A program made the position numbers and the translations under genes. A stretch of 64,000 bases of DNA from Brevundimonas vesicularis. Lineage in GTDB: Bacteria; Pseudomonadota; Alphaproteobacteria; Caulobacterales; Caulobacteraceae. The notes under the pieces are model-generated. The model was not told the DNA's origin. It did no database searches and saw nothing but the letters and a program-made list of their open reading frames with translations. The stretch lies in contig NZ_JACHLJ010000002.1 of the NCBI RefSeq assembly GCF_014204545.1, forward strand, positions 620,001 through 684,000, given 5' to 3'. This document shows positions 1 through 8,055 of this stretch, one piece after another (positions within the stretch are counted from its first letter, which is position 1; each line of letters opens with the position of its first letter).

Positions 1-527
1 TGGGCATGATCTTCCAGCAGTTCAATCTGGTCGGTCGCCTGAGCCTGTTCTCCAACGTCATGCTGGGCGCGCTGGGGCGTCTGCCCGGATGGAAGGGCCT
101 GCTGGGCCTGTGGCCCCAGGCGGATAAGGACAAGGCCATGGCGGCCCTGCACCGCGTCGGCGTCAGCGACTACGCCGCGCAGCGCGCCAACACGCTCTCC
201 GGCGGCCAACAGCAGCGCGGCGCCATCGCCCGCGCCATCGTGCAAGGCGCCAAAGCCATTCTGGCCGACGAACCCGTCGCCTCGCTGGACCCTGTGTCGG
301 CCCGCAAGGTGATGGAACTGCTGGTCGAGCTGAACAAGCGCGACGGCATGGGGGTGATCGTGACCCTGCACCAGGTCGACTACGCCATCCGCTACTGCGA
401 CCGCGTCATCGCCCTGCAAGGCGGCAAGATCGTCTATGACGGCCCGTCCACGGCGCTGGACCAAAAGCGCCTGATCGAAATCTACGGTCCCGAGTTCGAG
501 GACGCGTTCTGGGAGACCAAGGCATGA
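1..527 (+). CDS. phnC: Phosphonate ABC transporter ATP-binding protein PhnC (5' truncated by window)
   Basis: ATPase subunit of a phosphonate/phosphite-type ABC importer acting at the inner face of the cytoplasmic membrane. The reading frame is open at the left edge, so the N-terminus with the Walker A motif lies outside the window. Counting from the first visible Met (base 6), the Q-loop is at residues 3-8 (FQQFNL), the ABC signature [14 protein letters not shown] at 64-77, Walker B with ILADEP at 85-90, the D-loop SLDP at 93-96 and the switch His of TLHQVDYA at 122. The signature has Gly where many PhnC proteins have Val. The stop overlaps the phnD start by 4 bases (ATGA), indicating translational coupling in a phnCDE operon. 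The substrate (phosphonate, phosphite or another oxyanion) cannot be told from sequence. Confidence 0.93.
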   Translation, partial: GMIFQQFNLVGRLSLFSNVMLGALGRLPGWKGLLGLWPQADKDKAMAALHRVGVSDYAAQRANTLSGGQQQRGAIARAIVQGAKAILADEPVASLDPVSARKVMELLVELNKRDGMGVIVTLHQVDYAIRYCDRVIALQGGKIVYDGPSTALDQKRLIEIYGPEFEDAFWETKA

Positions 528-1540
528 GCCTGTCGCGCATTTCCCCCACCCGCCGCCTGTTCGCTGCGGCCGGCGCCGCCGTCATGATCCTGGGCCTGGC
601 GGCCTGCGGCGGCGGCGAGGACAAGAAGGCTGCGGGCGGCGCGCCCAGCGAGATCACCTTCTCGATCCTGTCAGCCGAAGGCCAGGCCTCGGCCGGTCCG
701 CTGTGGCAGCCGCTGCTGGACGACATGTCCAAGGCCATCGGCGTGCCGGTGAAGCCCTACTTCGGTTCGAACTACACCGTTCTGGTCGAGGCCATGCGCG
801 GCAACCACACCCAGGTGGGCTGGTTCTCGGCCAAGCCTGAGGTCGAGGCCATCGACCGCGCCAAGGCCGAGGTCATCGCCCGCACCGTCAACCGCGAGGG
901 TCTGGACAGCTATCAGTCGACGCTGATCGTCAAGAAGGGCTCAGGCATCACGCTGGATCAGGTCATGGCGTGCGGCAAGAAGTACAACTTCGGCATCGGC
1001 GACGCCCAGTCGACGTCGGGCACCCTGGCCCCGCTGACCTTCCTGTTCAATCCGCGCGGCGTAGTCCCCAGCCAGTGCTTCAAGACCGTGCGCTCGGCCA
1101 ACCACCAGGCCAACGCCTTCGGCGTGGCGACCGGCGTGATCGACGTGGCGACCTCCAACAGCGTGAACACCGTCTTCATGCGCAAGGAGAACCCGCAGCT
1201 GGCCGGCCAGATCGAGGAAATCTGGACCTCGCCGCCGATCCCCGAAAGCGGCATCGTCGTGCGCGAGGACCTGGATCCTGCGCTGAAAGAAAAGATCCGC
1301 GGCTTCTTCCTGACCTATGGCCAGGGCGAAGGCGCCGAGGCCGAGCGTCAGCGCAAGGTTCTGGCGGACCTGGAATATTCGCGCTTCACCGCCGCCGACG
1401 ACAGCTATCTGGACCCGATCCGCGAAATGATCGCCGACCAGAAACTGGGCGAGGCCCGCGCCAAGGGCGACACGGCCGCCGCCGCCGCCGCCGAGCGCGA
1501 GCTTCAACGCCTGCGCAGCCTGCGTGAGGTCCGGCCTTGA
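524..1540 (+). CDS. phnD: Phosphonate ABC transporter substrate-binding lipoprotein PhnD
   Basis: Periplasmic binding component that captures phosphonate or related phosphorus oxyanions for the PhnCE importer. It has 338 residues. An N-terminal signal peptide ends in a lipobox (LAAC, Cys28), so the protein should be membrane-anchored by lipidation. The body matches the PhnD/SsuA-like type II binding fold: [10 protein letters not shown] near the N-terminus, a [12 protein letters not shown] stretch in mid-domain and a helical Ala-rich C-terminus. The start ATG overlaps the phnC stop and the end overlaps the phnE start, so the three genes are one transcription unit. No C-P lyase genes are visible, so what happens to the substrate is unknown. 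Confidence 0.92.
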   Translation: MSLSRISPTRRLFAAAGAAVMILGLAACGGGEDKKAAGGAPSEITFSILSAEGQASAGPLWQPLLDDMSKAIGVPVKPYFGSNYTVLVEAMRGNHTQVGWFSAKPEVEAIDRAKAEVIARTVNREGLDSYQSTLIVKKGSGITLDQVMACGKKYNFGIGDAQSTSGTLAPLTFLFNPRGVVPSQCFKTVRSANHQANAFGVATGVIDVATSNSVNTVFMRKENPQLAGQIEEIWTSPPIPESGIVVREDLDPALKEKIRGFFLTYGQGEGAEAERQRKVLADLEYSRFTAADDSYLDPIREMIADQKLGEARAKGDTAAAAAAERELQRLRSLREVRP

Positions 1541-2349
1541 CCGCAGTCGCGTCTCCCGCCGTCGCGATTCCGGCGGCGCCCAAGAAGTCCGCCCTCGCCT
1601 GGGTCGCCGACGTCCTGGTCTGGGGCGGCGTCGCCGCCGTCCTGCTGTACAGCATCGACGCCGTCGATCTGGGCAACATCTCGCGTCTGTTCGCCGGCAA
1701 CGACAGCACCCAGTTGTTCGTCCACGACCTGCTGCGTCCCGACTTCAGCGACTGGAAGATGTTCGTCGCCAAGATGTGGGAGACGGTGCAGATCGCGCTG
1801 TGGGGCACCTTCCTGGCCGTCATCCTTGGCATTCCGCTGGGTCTGGCTGCGGCGCGCAACATCGCGCCCGTCTGGGTCGTGACGCCGGTGCGCTGGATCA
1901 TGAACCTGCTGCGCTCGGTGCCGGATCTGGTGATCGGCCTGCTGTTCGTCACCGCCGTTGGCCTGGGGCCTCTGGCGGGTGTTCTGGCCATCACCCTGAA
2001 TACGGCCGGGGTTCTGGCCAAGCTGTTCTCGGAAGCGGTCGAGTCGATCGACAAGGGTCCGGTCGAGGGCGTGCGCGCCACCGGCGCCGGCAAACTGCAC
2101 GAGATCGTCTGGGGCGTCCTGCCTCAGGTCGCGCCGCTGTGGACCTCGTTCGCCCTGTACCGTTTCGAGTCCAACAGCCGGTCCGCGACCGTGCTGGGTC
2201 TGATCGGCGCGGGCGGCATCGGCCAGGTGCTGTTCGACAGCATGAACGCCTTCGATTTCCGCGCCGTCTCGGCCATCGTGATCGTCGTCGTGGTCGCCGT
2301 GACCCTGATCGACACCCTGTCGCAGGTGATGCGCCGCCGCCTGCTGTAG
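1537..2349 (+). CDS. phnE: Phosphonate ABC transporter permease PhnE
   Basis: Inner-membrane permease of the phnCDE importer, 270 residues with about six hydrophobic segments. The region GPVEGVRATGAGKLHEIV followed by LPQVAP is the cytoplasmic EAA-type coupling loop that contacts PhnC. The start is TTG, chosen because its TTGA overlaps the phnD stop by four bases and gives a plausible cytoplasmic N-terminus before the first membrane segment. Only one permease gene is present, unlike phn clusters that carry two phnE copies. The gene ends 79 bases before the PstS-like gene, which has its own candidate regulatory site. Confidence 0.92.
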   Translation: MTAVASPAVAIPAAPKKSALAWVADVLVWGGVAAVLLYSIDAVDLGNISRLFAGNDSTQLFVHDLLRPDFSDWKMFVAKMWETVQIALWGTFLAVILGIPLGLAAARNIAPVWVVTPVRWIMNLLRSVPDLVIGLLFVTAVGLGPLAGVLAITLNTAGVLAKLFSEAVESIDKGPVEGVRATGAGKLHEIVWGVLPQVAPLWTSFALYRFESNSRSATVLGLIGAGGIGQVLFDSMNAFDFRAVSAIVIVVVVAVTLIDTLSQVMRRRLL

Positions 2350-2372
2350 CGGCGGCGGTCCCCTTCGCGGGA

Positions 2373-2413
2373 CTGTCATAATCCTCTGCTCTAAGCATCG
2401 CGAAATCGATGCT
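2373..2413 (+). promoter_or_regulatory. Possible Pho box plus hairpin upstream of PstS-like gene
   Basis: The 79-base gap between phnE and the PstS-like gene contains CTGTCAT (2373-2379), a perfect PhoB half-site. A poorer second half CTCTGCT follows at 2384-2390 with the expected 11-base period. A hairpin follows immediately, with arms AGCATCG (2394-2400) and CGATGCT (2407-2413). The neighbouring genes for phosphorus uptake make PhoB control plausible, but only one half-site is strong. Confidence 0.45.
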
Positions 2414-2428
2414 CAGGGAGAGCCTTGG

Positions 2429-3496
2429 ATGATCCGCATACTGAAACTGGCGGCTTCGGCCGCCGCCCTTCTGGCCCTGGCGGCCTGTGGCGACAACGGC
2501 GGGGGCGGCTCGGCCTCCGGCGCGCGCTCCGGCATCTGGGCGGCTGGTTCGTCGACCGTCTTCCCCTTCGCCACGCGGGTCGCCGAAACCTTCGCGCGCG
2601 GTTCGGGCGGCGCGGCGCCGCGCGTCGAATCGCTGGGCACCGGCGGCGGCATTCAGGCCTTCTGCCAGGGCGTCGGCCCGACCACGCCGGACATCGCCAA
2701 CGCCTCGCGTCAGATGAAGCAGTCCGAGTTCGACCTGTGCGCCAAGAACGGCGTCACCGACATCGTCGAGATCAAGATCGGCTTCGACGGGATCGTCATA
2801 GCCACGGCCCGTAACGGCAACGGCTTCAACTTCGAACTGAACGACCTCTACGAAGGCCTGGCCAAGGAAGTGCCGGGCGCCAACGGTCAGTTCGTCGCCA
2901 ATCCGGCCAAGACCTGGAACCAGGTCAACGCCGGCCTGCCGAACCAGCGCATTCAGGTCTATGGCCCGCCGCCCACCTCGGGCACGCGCGACGCCTTCCT
3001 GGAGCTGGGCATGACGCCGGGCGCCAAGCTGGTGCCGGCGGTCAAGGCGATCGAAGGCGACAAGGACCGGTTCGAAGCCATCGCCCACACCCTGCGCGAG
3101 GACGGCGCCTGGATCGATTCCGGCGAGAACGACAACGCCATCGTCCAGACCCTGACCCGCACGCCGGGCTCGCTGGGCGTGTTTGGCTACTCGTTCCTGG
3201 AACAGAACCTGGATACGGTGAAGGCCGAGACCATCGACGGCGTCGCCCCCACCGCCGACACCATCGCCAGCGGTGAGTACCCGCTGTCGCGTAGCCTCTA
3301 CATCTATGTGAAGAAGGCCCATATCGGCGTCATTCCGGGCCTGCAGCAGTTCGTGCAGGAGTTCCTGTCGGAAGGCGCCGCCGGCAAGGGCGGCTATCTG
3401 GCCGACCGCGGCCTGATCCCGCTGCCGGAAGACCAACTGCTGGCCCAACGCGCGACCATCGCCGCCATGACCCCGATGGCCCGCCCCGCCAAATAA
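2429..3496 (+). CDS. PstS-family phosphate-binding lipoprotein
   Basis: A 355-residue substrate-binding protein of the PstS/phosphate-binding family. The signal peptide carries a lipobox ending at Cys20 (LAAC). Family marks are AGSSTVFPFA near the mature N-terminus, GTGGGIQAF, PTSGTRDAF (phosphate-binding loop) and YPLSRSLYIYVKKAH near the C-terminus. It probably delivers phosphate to a PstCA permease, but no pstC, pstA, pstB or phoU gene is near. A pstS separated from pstCAB is known in Caulobacter. The gene follows phnE in the same orientation and is followed by a terminator, so it can be read with phnCDE or from its own Pho-type promoter. Confidence 0.88.
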   Translation: MIRILKLAASAAALLALAACGDNGGGGSASGARSGIWAAGSSTVFPFATRVAETFARGSGGAAPRVESLGTGGGIQAFCQGVGPTTPDIANASRQMKQSEFDLCAKNGVTDIVEIKIGFDGIVIATARNGNGFNFELNDLYEGLAKEVPGANGQFVANPAKTWNQVNAGLPNQRIQVYGPPPTSGTRDAFLELGMTPGAKLVPAVKAIEGDKDRFEAIAHTLREDGAWIDSGENDNAIVQTLTRTPGSLGVFGYSFLEQNLDTVKAETIDGVAPTADTIASGEYPLSRSLYIYVKKAHIGVIPGLQQFVQEFLSEGAAGKGGYLADRGLIPLPEDQLLAQRATIAAMTPMARPAK

Positions 3497-3530
3497 GGCG
3501 GAACCCGACCGCCGTTCCGCCCCTTCTTTC
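3497..3530 (+). terminator. Rho-independent terminator after the PstS-like gene
   Basis: Perfect 8-bp stem with arms GGCGGAAC (3497-3504) and GTTCCGCC (3514-3521), starting right after the stop codon and followed by a pyrimidine-rich CCTTCTTTC run. It separates the phosphorus uptake genes from galU. Confidence 0.6.
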
Positions 3531-3616
3531 ACCGGTTCGCCCCGTTGAAGCGCGAAGCGCTTCTACTGAAGCGAACGAGGCCGTAGAAGGGGCGGTATAG
3601 CTGTCAGGATGATTTG

Positions 3617-4495
3617 ATGACCACCACGCCCGCGCGCCTGCGCAAGGCCGTACTGCCCGTCGCGGGCCTCGGCACCCGGGTCCTGCCCGGCACCAAGACG
3701 ACCCCCAAGGAACTGCTGAACGTCGTCGACCGGCCGATCCTGTCCTACATCGTCGAAGAGGCGCGCGAAGCGGGGATCGAGCACATCGTCTTCGTCACCG
3801 GCCGCTCCAAGGGCGCCATCGAGGACTATTTCGATCACCAGATCGAGCTGGAAGCCCAACTTCTGGCCAAGGGCAAGACCGACATCCTGGAGATGATGAA
3901 CGCCGAACTGGCCTCGGCCGGGGAGATGAGCTTCACCCGCCAGATGCAGCCCAAGGGCCTGGGCCACGCCGTCTGGTGCGCGCGCGACATCATCGGCCAC
4001 GAGCCGTTCGCCGTCATCTTGCCCGACGTCATCGTGGATTCTCAGCCCGGCGCCCTGAAGCAGTTGGCCCAGGTCTATGCCGAGACCGGCGGCAACATCA
4101 TCGGTGTGGAATCCGTCCCCGAAGATCAGACCCACAAATACGGCATAGTCGATCCGGTCAGCCGCGACGGTTCGCGCATCGTCATGAAGGGCATGGTCGA
4201 AAAGCCCGCCGCCGGAACCGCGCCGTCCAACCTGTCGATCTCAGGCCGTTACATCTTGCAGCCGGAAATCTTCGACCTGTTGGCGACGCAGGAAAAGGGC
4301 GCGGGCGGCGAGATCCAGCTGACCGACGCCATGGCGCGACTGATGGCGGACCAGAGCTTCACCGCCGTCGAGTACGAGGGCGTCACCCACGACTGCGGCG
4401 ACAAGATCGGCCTGCTGCGCGCCAACGTCGCCCTGGCCCTGAAACGCCCCGACCTAGGCGACGCGGCCCGCCAAGCGATCGCGGGTCTGCTGTAA
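3617..4495 (+). CDS. galU: UTP-glucose-1-phosphate uridylyltransferase GalU
   Basis: Makes UDP-glucose from UTP and glucose-1-phosphate for envelope polysaccharide and glycolipid synthesis in the cytoplasm. It has 292 residues, normal for bacterial GalU. The N-terminal nucleotide-binding signature is AGLGTRVLPGTKTTPKELL, followed by IVEEAREAGIEHIVFVTGR, the ILPDVIVDS region (family DD motif) and a VEKPA sugar-phosphate motif. An in-frame TTG sits one codon upstream (3614). I chose the ATG at 3617 as the more usual codon. The gene is monocistronic, between a terminator and a long inverted-repeat element. Confidence 0.95.
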   Translation: MTTTPARLRKAVLPVAGLGTRVLPGTKTTPKELLNVVDRPILSYIVEEAREAGIEHIVFVTGRSKGAIEDYFDHQIELEAQLLAKGKTDILEMMNAELASAGEMSFTRQMQPKGLGHAVWCARDIIGHEPFAVILPDVIVDSQPGALKQLAQVYAETGGNIIGVESVPEDQTHKYGIVDPVSRDGSRIVMKGMVEKPAAGTAPSNLSISGRYILQPEIFDLLATQEKGAGGEIQLTDAMARLMADQSFTAVEYEGVTHDCGDKIGLLRANVALALKRPDLGDAARQAIAGLL

Positions 4496-4508
4496 GGGCG
4501 AATGCGGT

Positions 4509-4682
4509 GCCTCTCCCTCCCCCTGCGGGGGAGGGTCGTCGCGCAGCGACGGGGTGGGGGCGGCCCGGCAAGGCCGCACTGATCTGAGTTTGCCCCTGCG
4601 AGATCAACGAGGTTTCGCCCTGTCCTCCCCACCCGATCTCGCCTGCGGCTCGACCACCCTCCCCCGCAGGGGAGGGAGAGGC
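4509..4682. repeat. 174-bp intergenic inverted-repeat element
   Basis: The galU-fabI gap holds a long imperfect palindrome. The left arm (4509-4535) and right arm (4657-4682) are near-perfect reverse complements of about 26 bases built on CCTCCCC and GGGGAGG tracts. The arms also fold on themselves (CCCCTGCGGGG at 4520-4530). The interior has no open frame. This is the form of a REP/BIME-like or small MITE-like element of GC-rich proteobacteria. No other clear copy was found in this window. RNA from either strand would form a stable hairpin and could act as a transcription terminator. Confidence 0.7.
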
Positions 4683-4739
4683 GTTGAGCCAGCCTCTCCA
4701 CCCTGCTAACCCTCCGCGCAAATCATCAGGAGACGAACC

Positions 4740-5561
4740 ATGGCGACTTCCGAAGGCTGGGACATGCCGACCGGCGACCTCATGAAGGGCAAGAAGGGCC
4801 TGATCATGGGCGTGGCCAACTCCAGCTCCATCGCCTGGGGCATCGCCTCGCAGCTGGCCGCCCAGGGCGCCGAGCTGGCCTTCACCTATCTGGGCGACAG
4901 CCTGGAGCGCCGCGTGCGTCCGCTGGCGGAAAGCGTCGGCGCCAAGCTGTTGATCCCGGCCGACGTCACCGACGACGCCTCGATGGATGCGGCCTTCGCC
5001 GAGCTGGAAAAGACCTTCGGCACGATCGACTTCGTCGTCCATTCGGTGGCCTTCGCCAACAAGGATGAGTTGAAGGGCAGTTTCGTGGACAACACCACGC
5101 GCGACAGCTTCCTGCTGGCCATGAATATCTCGGCCTTCAGCTTCGTGGACGTGTCCAAACGCGCCGCCAAACTGATGCCGAACGGCGGCAGCCTGATTAC
5201 CTTGACCTATCTGGGGTCCGAGCGGGTCATTCCGAACTACAACACCATGGGCGTGGCCAAGGCCGCGCTGGAAGCCGCGACCCGCTATATCGCGCGCGAC
5301 CTGGGTCCCAAGAACATCCGCGTCAACGCCATCTCGGCCGGCGCCATGCGCACCCTGTCGCTGGCTGGCATCTCGGGCGGGCGCGGCCTGCACTCCAAGT
5401 CGGCGCAGTTCTCGCTGATCAAGGAAGAGACGTCGATGGAGGGCGTCGCGGGCGCGGCCCTGTGGCTGTGTTCGGACCTTGGGCGTTCGACCACGGGCGA
5501 AGTCGTCCACGTCGATGCGGGCTTCCACGCCGTGGGCCTGCCGGAAGATATCGAAGGCTGA
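4740..5561 (+). CDS. fabI: Enoyl-[acyl-carrier-protein] reductase (NADH) FabI
   Basis: Catalyses the last step of each fatty-acid elongation cycle, reducing enoyl-ACP with NADH. It has 273 residues with an SDR fold. The cofactor loop is GVANSSSIAWGIA (residues 24-36). The FabI catalytic set is Tyr157 (TYLG), Tyr167 and Lys174 (Y-x6-K in NYNTMGVAK), then SAGAMRTL and a C-terminal VDAGFHAVG. By alignment of HSVAFA with E. coli HSIGFA, residue 104 is Ala where E. coli has Gly93, a position where changes alter triclosan and diazaborine sensitivity. The start follows a CAGGAGACG ribosome-binding site. Another initiator Met further in is less likely. Confidence 0.95.
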   Translation: MATSEGWDMPTGDLMKGKKGLIMGVANSSSIAWGIASQLAAQGAELAFTYLGDSLERRVRPLAESVGAKLLIPADVTDDASMDAAFAELEKTFGTIDFVVHSVAFANKDELKGSFVDNTTRDSFLLAMNISAFSFVDVSKRAAKLMPNGGSLITLTYLGSERVIPNYNTMGVAKAALEAATRYIARDLGPKNIRVNAISAGAMRTLSLAGISGGRGLHSKSAQFSLIKEETSMEGVAGAALWLCSDLGRSTTGEVVHVDAGFHAVGLPEDIEG

Positions 5562-5593
5562 TCCCAGCCTTCCGCCATCTGAAGCGACGGTTT

Positions 5594-5623
5594 AAGGCCG
5601 GGGCATGACTGCTCCGGCCTTTT
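5594..5623 (+). terminator. Terminator-like hairpin after fabI overlapping the benE start
   Basis: Arms AAGGCCGG (5594-5601) and CCGGCCTT (5614-5621) form a perfect 8-bp stem followed by TT and then CC. The form fits an intrinsic terminator of fabI. The 12-base loop contains the ATG (5605) of the next open frame. A second small hairpin (GAAGGCTG at 5553-5560 with CAGCCTTC at 5565-5572) overlaps the fabI stop. Confidence 0.5.
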
Positions 5624-6789
5624 CCATGCGCGCCCTGCCCGCCTCGGCCTTTTCGTCCGCCGCGGTGGCGACGGTGATCGGGTTTGGCGGCACCGTGGCC
5701 CTGGTGGTGCAGGCGGGTCAGGCATTGGGCGCGGACGCGGGCCAGATCGGGTCGATGGTGACGGCCCTGTGCCTGGGCATCGGGGCGCCGGGCGTCTTGC
5801 TGAGCTGGCGGCTGAAGATCCCCGTCGTGCTGGCCTGGTCCACGCCGGGGGCGGCCCTGCTGGCGGCCTCGACGCTGGGCCTGTCCTGGCCGACGGCGAT
5901 CGGCGCCTTCGTCTTCGCCGCCCTGCTGATGAGCCTGACCGGCCTGATCCCGGTGCTGGAGCGGCTGGCGGCGCGGATACCGGCCGCCATCGCCTCGGCC
6001 ATGCTGGCGGGGGTGCTGCTGCCGTTCGTGCTGAGACTGTTCAAGGTCGTGCCGGACGAGACGGCCTTGGTCGTCGGGCTGATCGCGGTGTTCCTGATCT
6101 TCAGACGGCTGTGGCCGACCTGGGCCTTGCCCGCCGTGCTGGCGGCGGCCTTTGCGGTGCTGGCGATGCGGGGGCAGCTGGCCCTGCCCGCCGGGACCGA
6201 CCTGTTCGGCCATCTAGAGCCCGCCGCGCCCGTGTTTGACTGGAAGGCCGCGGTCAGCCTGGGCTTTCCGTTGTTCCTGGTGACGCTGGCGGCCCAGAAC
6301 CTGCCGGGGCTGGTGGTGCTGCAGAGCGCCGGCTATCCGCCGCCCGCCAACCGACTGATCCTGTCGACCGGCGTCGCCAGCCTGCTGATCGCGCCGTTCG
6401 GCGGGCATGGGGTCAATCTGGCGGCGATCACGGCGGCGATCTGCACCGGGCCGGACGCCCATCCCGACCCCGCCAGGCGCTGGATCGTGGGCGTGATCTA
6501 CGGCGGTCTTTATCTGGTCGTGGCTCTGTTCGCCGCGCCGCTGGCCGGGCTGTTCATCGCCATGCCGCCAGCCGTGCTCGCGGCAGTAACAGCGCTGGCG
6601 CTGATCGCGCCGCTGACCGGCGCGCTGCACAACATGATGATGGATGTCGGATCGCGCGAGGCGGCGGTGCTAGCGTTTGCGGCGACGGCTTCAGGCCTGA
6701 CCCTGGTCGGCGTCGGATCGGCCTTCTGGGGTCTGGTCGTTGGGTTTGCGGCGCTGGCCGCCATGGGCTGGATCAGACCGACGGCCTGA
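5605..6789 (+). CDS. benE: BenE-family transporter (benzoate/H+ symporter-like)
   Basis: A 394-residue, highly hydrophobic protein with about eleven or twelve membrane segments, matching the BenE family of proton-coupled benzoate transporters. Recognisable stretches are VIGFGGTVALVVQA near the N-terminus, IPVVLAWSTPGAALLA, GFPLFLVTLAAQNLPG and PFGGHGVNLAAITAAICTG. No aromatic catabolism genes are nearby, so the substrate is uncertain. The start at 5605 lies inside a hairpin that looks like the fabI terminator. The in-frame ATG at 5626, just after the hairpin, is a serious alternative start and keeps the whole first membrane segment. Confidence 0.85.
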   Translation: MTAPAFSMRALPASAFSSAAVATVIGFGGTVALVVQAGQALGADAGQIGSMVTALCLGIGAPGVLLSWRLKIPVVLAWSTPGAALLAASTLGLSWPTAIGAFVFAALLMSLTGLIPVLERLAARIPAAIASAMLAGVLLPFVLRLFKVVPDETALVVGLIAVFLIFRRLWPTWALPAVLAAAFAVLAMRGQLALPAGTDLFGHLEPAAPVFDWKAAVSLGFPLFLVTLAAQNLPGLVVLQSAGYPPPANRLILSTGVASLLIAPFGGHGVNLAAITAAICTGPDAHPDPARRWIVGVIYGGLYLVVALFAAPLAGLFIAMPPAVLAAVTALALIAPLTGALHNMMMDVGSREAAVLAFAATASGLTLVGVGSAFWGLVVGFAALAAMGWIRPTA

Positions 6790-6803
6790 TCCAGCTCAGG
6801 GGG

Positions 6804-7199
6804 CTAGTCGCGCAGCGAGGCCGGGACTTGTCCGCCGTTTTCGGCCAGCTTCTTCCAGACGGCCTTGGACAGGGCGATATTCTGTTCGGCCGAGCCGTGC
6901 TCGCCGGCATGGACGTTCAGTTCCTCGGCCAGTTCCTTGCGGGCGGCCAGGCTGGAATCCAGGTCCAGCAGCTTCAGCAGATCGACGATCGAGGTGCGCC
7001 AGTTGCCGCCGCCGCCCTTGGACGCCGCCAGATCGCTGAGCACCGCCTCCACATCGACGGGCGGCAAGGCCGGCGCGGCGGTCGGGGCCGGCGCTGCGTT
7101 TGGCGCCGGAATTCCGGCCGTTGAGGCCGGCGGCGGAACGGGGGCCGCCTTTGGCTTGTGGCCCGTGATCTTGTTCCAGATCGAAGAAAAGATGCCCAT
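6804..7199 (-). CDS. DUF3597 domain-containing protein
   Basis: A 131-residue protein of unknown function. The N-terminus GIFSSIWNKITGH and the C-terminal block, with VDVEAVLSDLA, NWRTSIVDLLKLLDLDSS and LAEELNVHAGEHGSAEQN, match the DUF3597 family as I know it. A Pro/Ala-rich linker (about residues 18-47) separates them. No signal peptide or membrane segment is present, so it is probably cytoplasmic. A CAGGAG ribosome-binding site precedes the ATG. It lies downstream of the GST gene in the same direction, with an inverted repeat (GGTCGCG at 7201-7207, CGCGACC at 7232-7238) between them. Confidence 0.82.
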   Translation of the reverse strand: MGIFSSIWNKITGHKPKAAPVPPPASTAGIPAPNAAPAPTAAPALPPVDVEAVLSDLAASKGGGGNWRTSIVDLLKLLDLDSSLAARKELAEELNVHAGEHGSAEQNIALSKAVWKKLAENGGQVPASLRD

Positions 7200-7255
7200 C
7201 GGTCGCGCTCCTGTTGATGTGAGCAGACAACGCGACCGACGGGGCGAGGTTCAGA

Positions 7256-7972
7256 TCAGTCGCGCGCCGGGATGTTGAGGCCGCGCTGGACGGCGGGGCG
7301 GGCCAAGCCGCGCTCCAGCCAGGCGGCGACGCGCGGGAAGTCGGCGAAGCCTACGATCTCGCCCGCTTCGTAGAAGCCGATGAGGTTTCGGACCCAGCCC
7401 AGGGTGGCGACATCGGCGATGGAATAGTCGCCGACAAGCCAGTCGCGAGGTTCTCCCCCATCATTGGCAAGCCGCGTCTCCAGCACGCCCAGCAAACGGC
7501 GGCTTTCGGCGACGTAGCGATCGCGCGGGCGCTTGTCCTCGTATTCCTTGCCGGCGAAGCGGTGGAAGAAACCCAGCTGGCCGAACATCGGGCCGATCGC
7601 GCCCATCTGGAACATGACCCACTGGATCGTCTCGTAGCGGGTCGCCGGTTCGGCCGAGAGCAGTTTGCCGGTCTTTTCCGCCAGATAAATCAGGATGGCG
7701 CCGGATTCGAACAGAGCCAGCGGCTTTCCGTTCGGGCCGTTCGGATCGAGGATGGCGGGGATCTTGCCGTTGGGGTTCAGCGACAGAAACTCCGGCCCCC
7801 AGGTCTCGTTCTTGGTGATGTCGATCAAATGCGGCTCGTAGGCCAGGCCGACCTCCTCCAGCATGATCGAGACCTTCACCCCATTGGGCGTTGGCAGGGA
7901 ATAGAGCTGGATGCGATCGGGATGCTGGGCCGGCCAGCGTTGCGTGATCGGGAAGGCGGACAAGTCGGTCAT
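7256..7972 (-). CDS. Glutathione S-transferase family protein (YghU/YfcG-like)
   Basis: A 238-residue cytosolic GST-fold protein. The thioredoxin-like N-terminal domain has the TPNGVKVSIMLEE motif (residues 28-40) typical of the YghU/YfcG (Nu-class) group. The glutathione-contact segment LFESGAILIYLAEKTG lies near residue 87, and GDYSIADVATLGWV marks the C-terminal helical domain. Nu-class enzymes act mainly on disulfides of glutathione, which is the likely role here, but the substrate is not proven by sequence. The start is the ATG at the head of a conserved N-terminal extension (residues 1-20), also found in YghU-like proteins. Confidence 0.85.
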   Translation of the reverse strand: MTDLSAFPITQRWPAQHPDRIQLYSLPTPNGVKVSIMLEEVGLAYEPHLIDITKNETWGPEFLSLNPNGKIPAILDPNGPNGKPLALFESGAILIYLAEKTGKLLSAEPATRYETIQWVMFQMGAIGPMFGQLGFFHRFAGKEYEDKRPRDRYVAESRRLLGVLETRLANDGGEPRDWLVGDYSIADVATLGWVRNLIGFYEAGEIVGFADFPRVAAWLERGLARPAVQRGLNIPARD

Positions 7973-8055
7973 GGGCGCGGCCTCGGCTATTGCGATAGGC
8001 CTATGTCGGCGCCGTACGGCCCATCCGCAACACCGACGGGAGCGGTGACGAAGTG

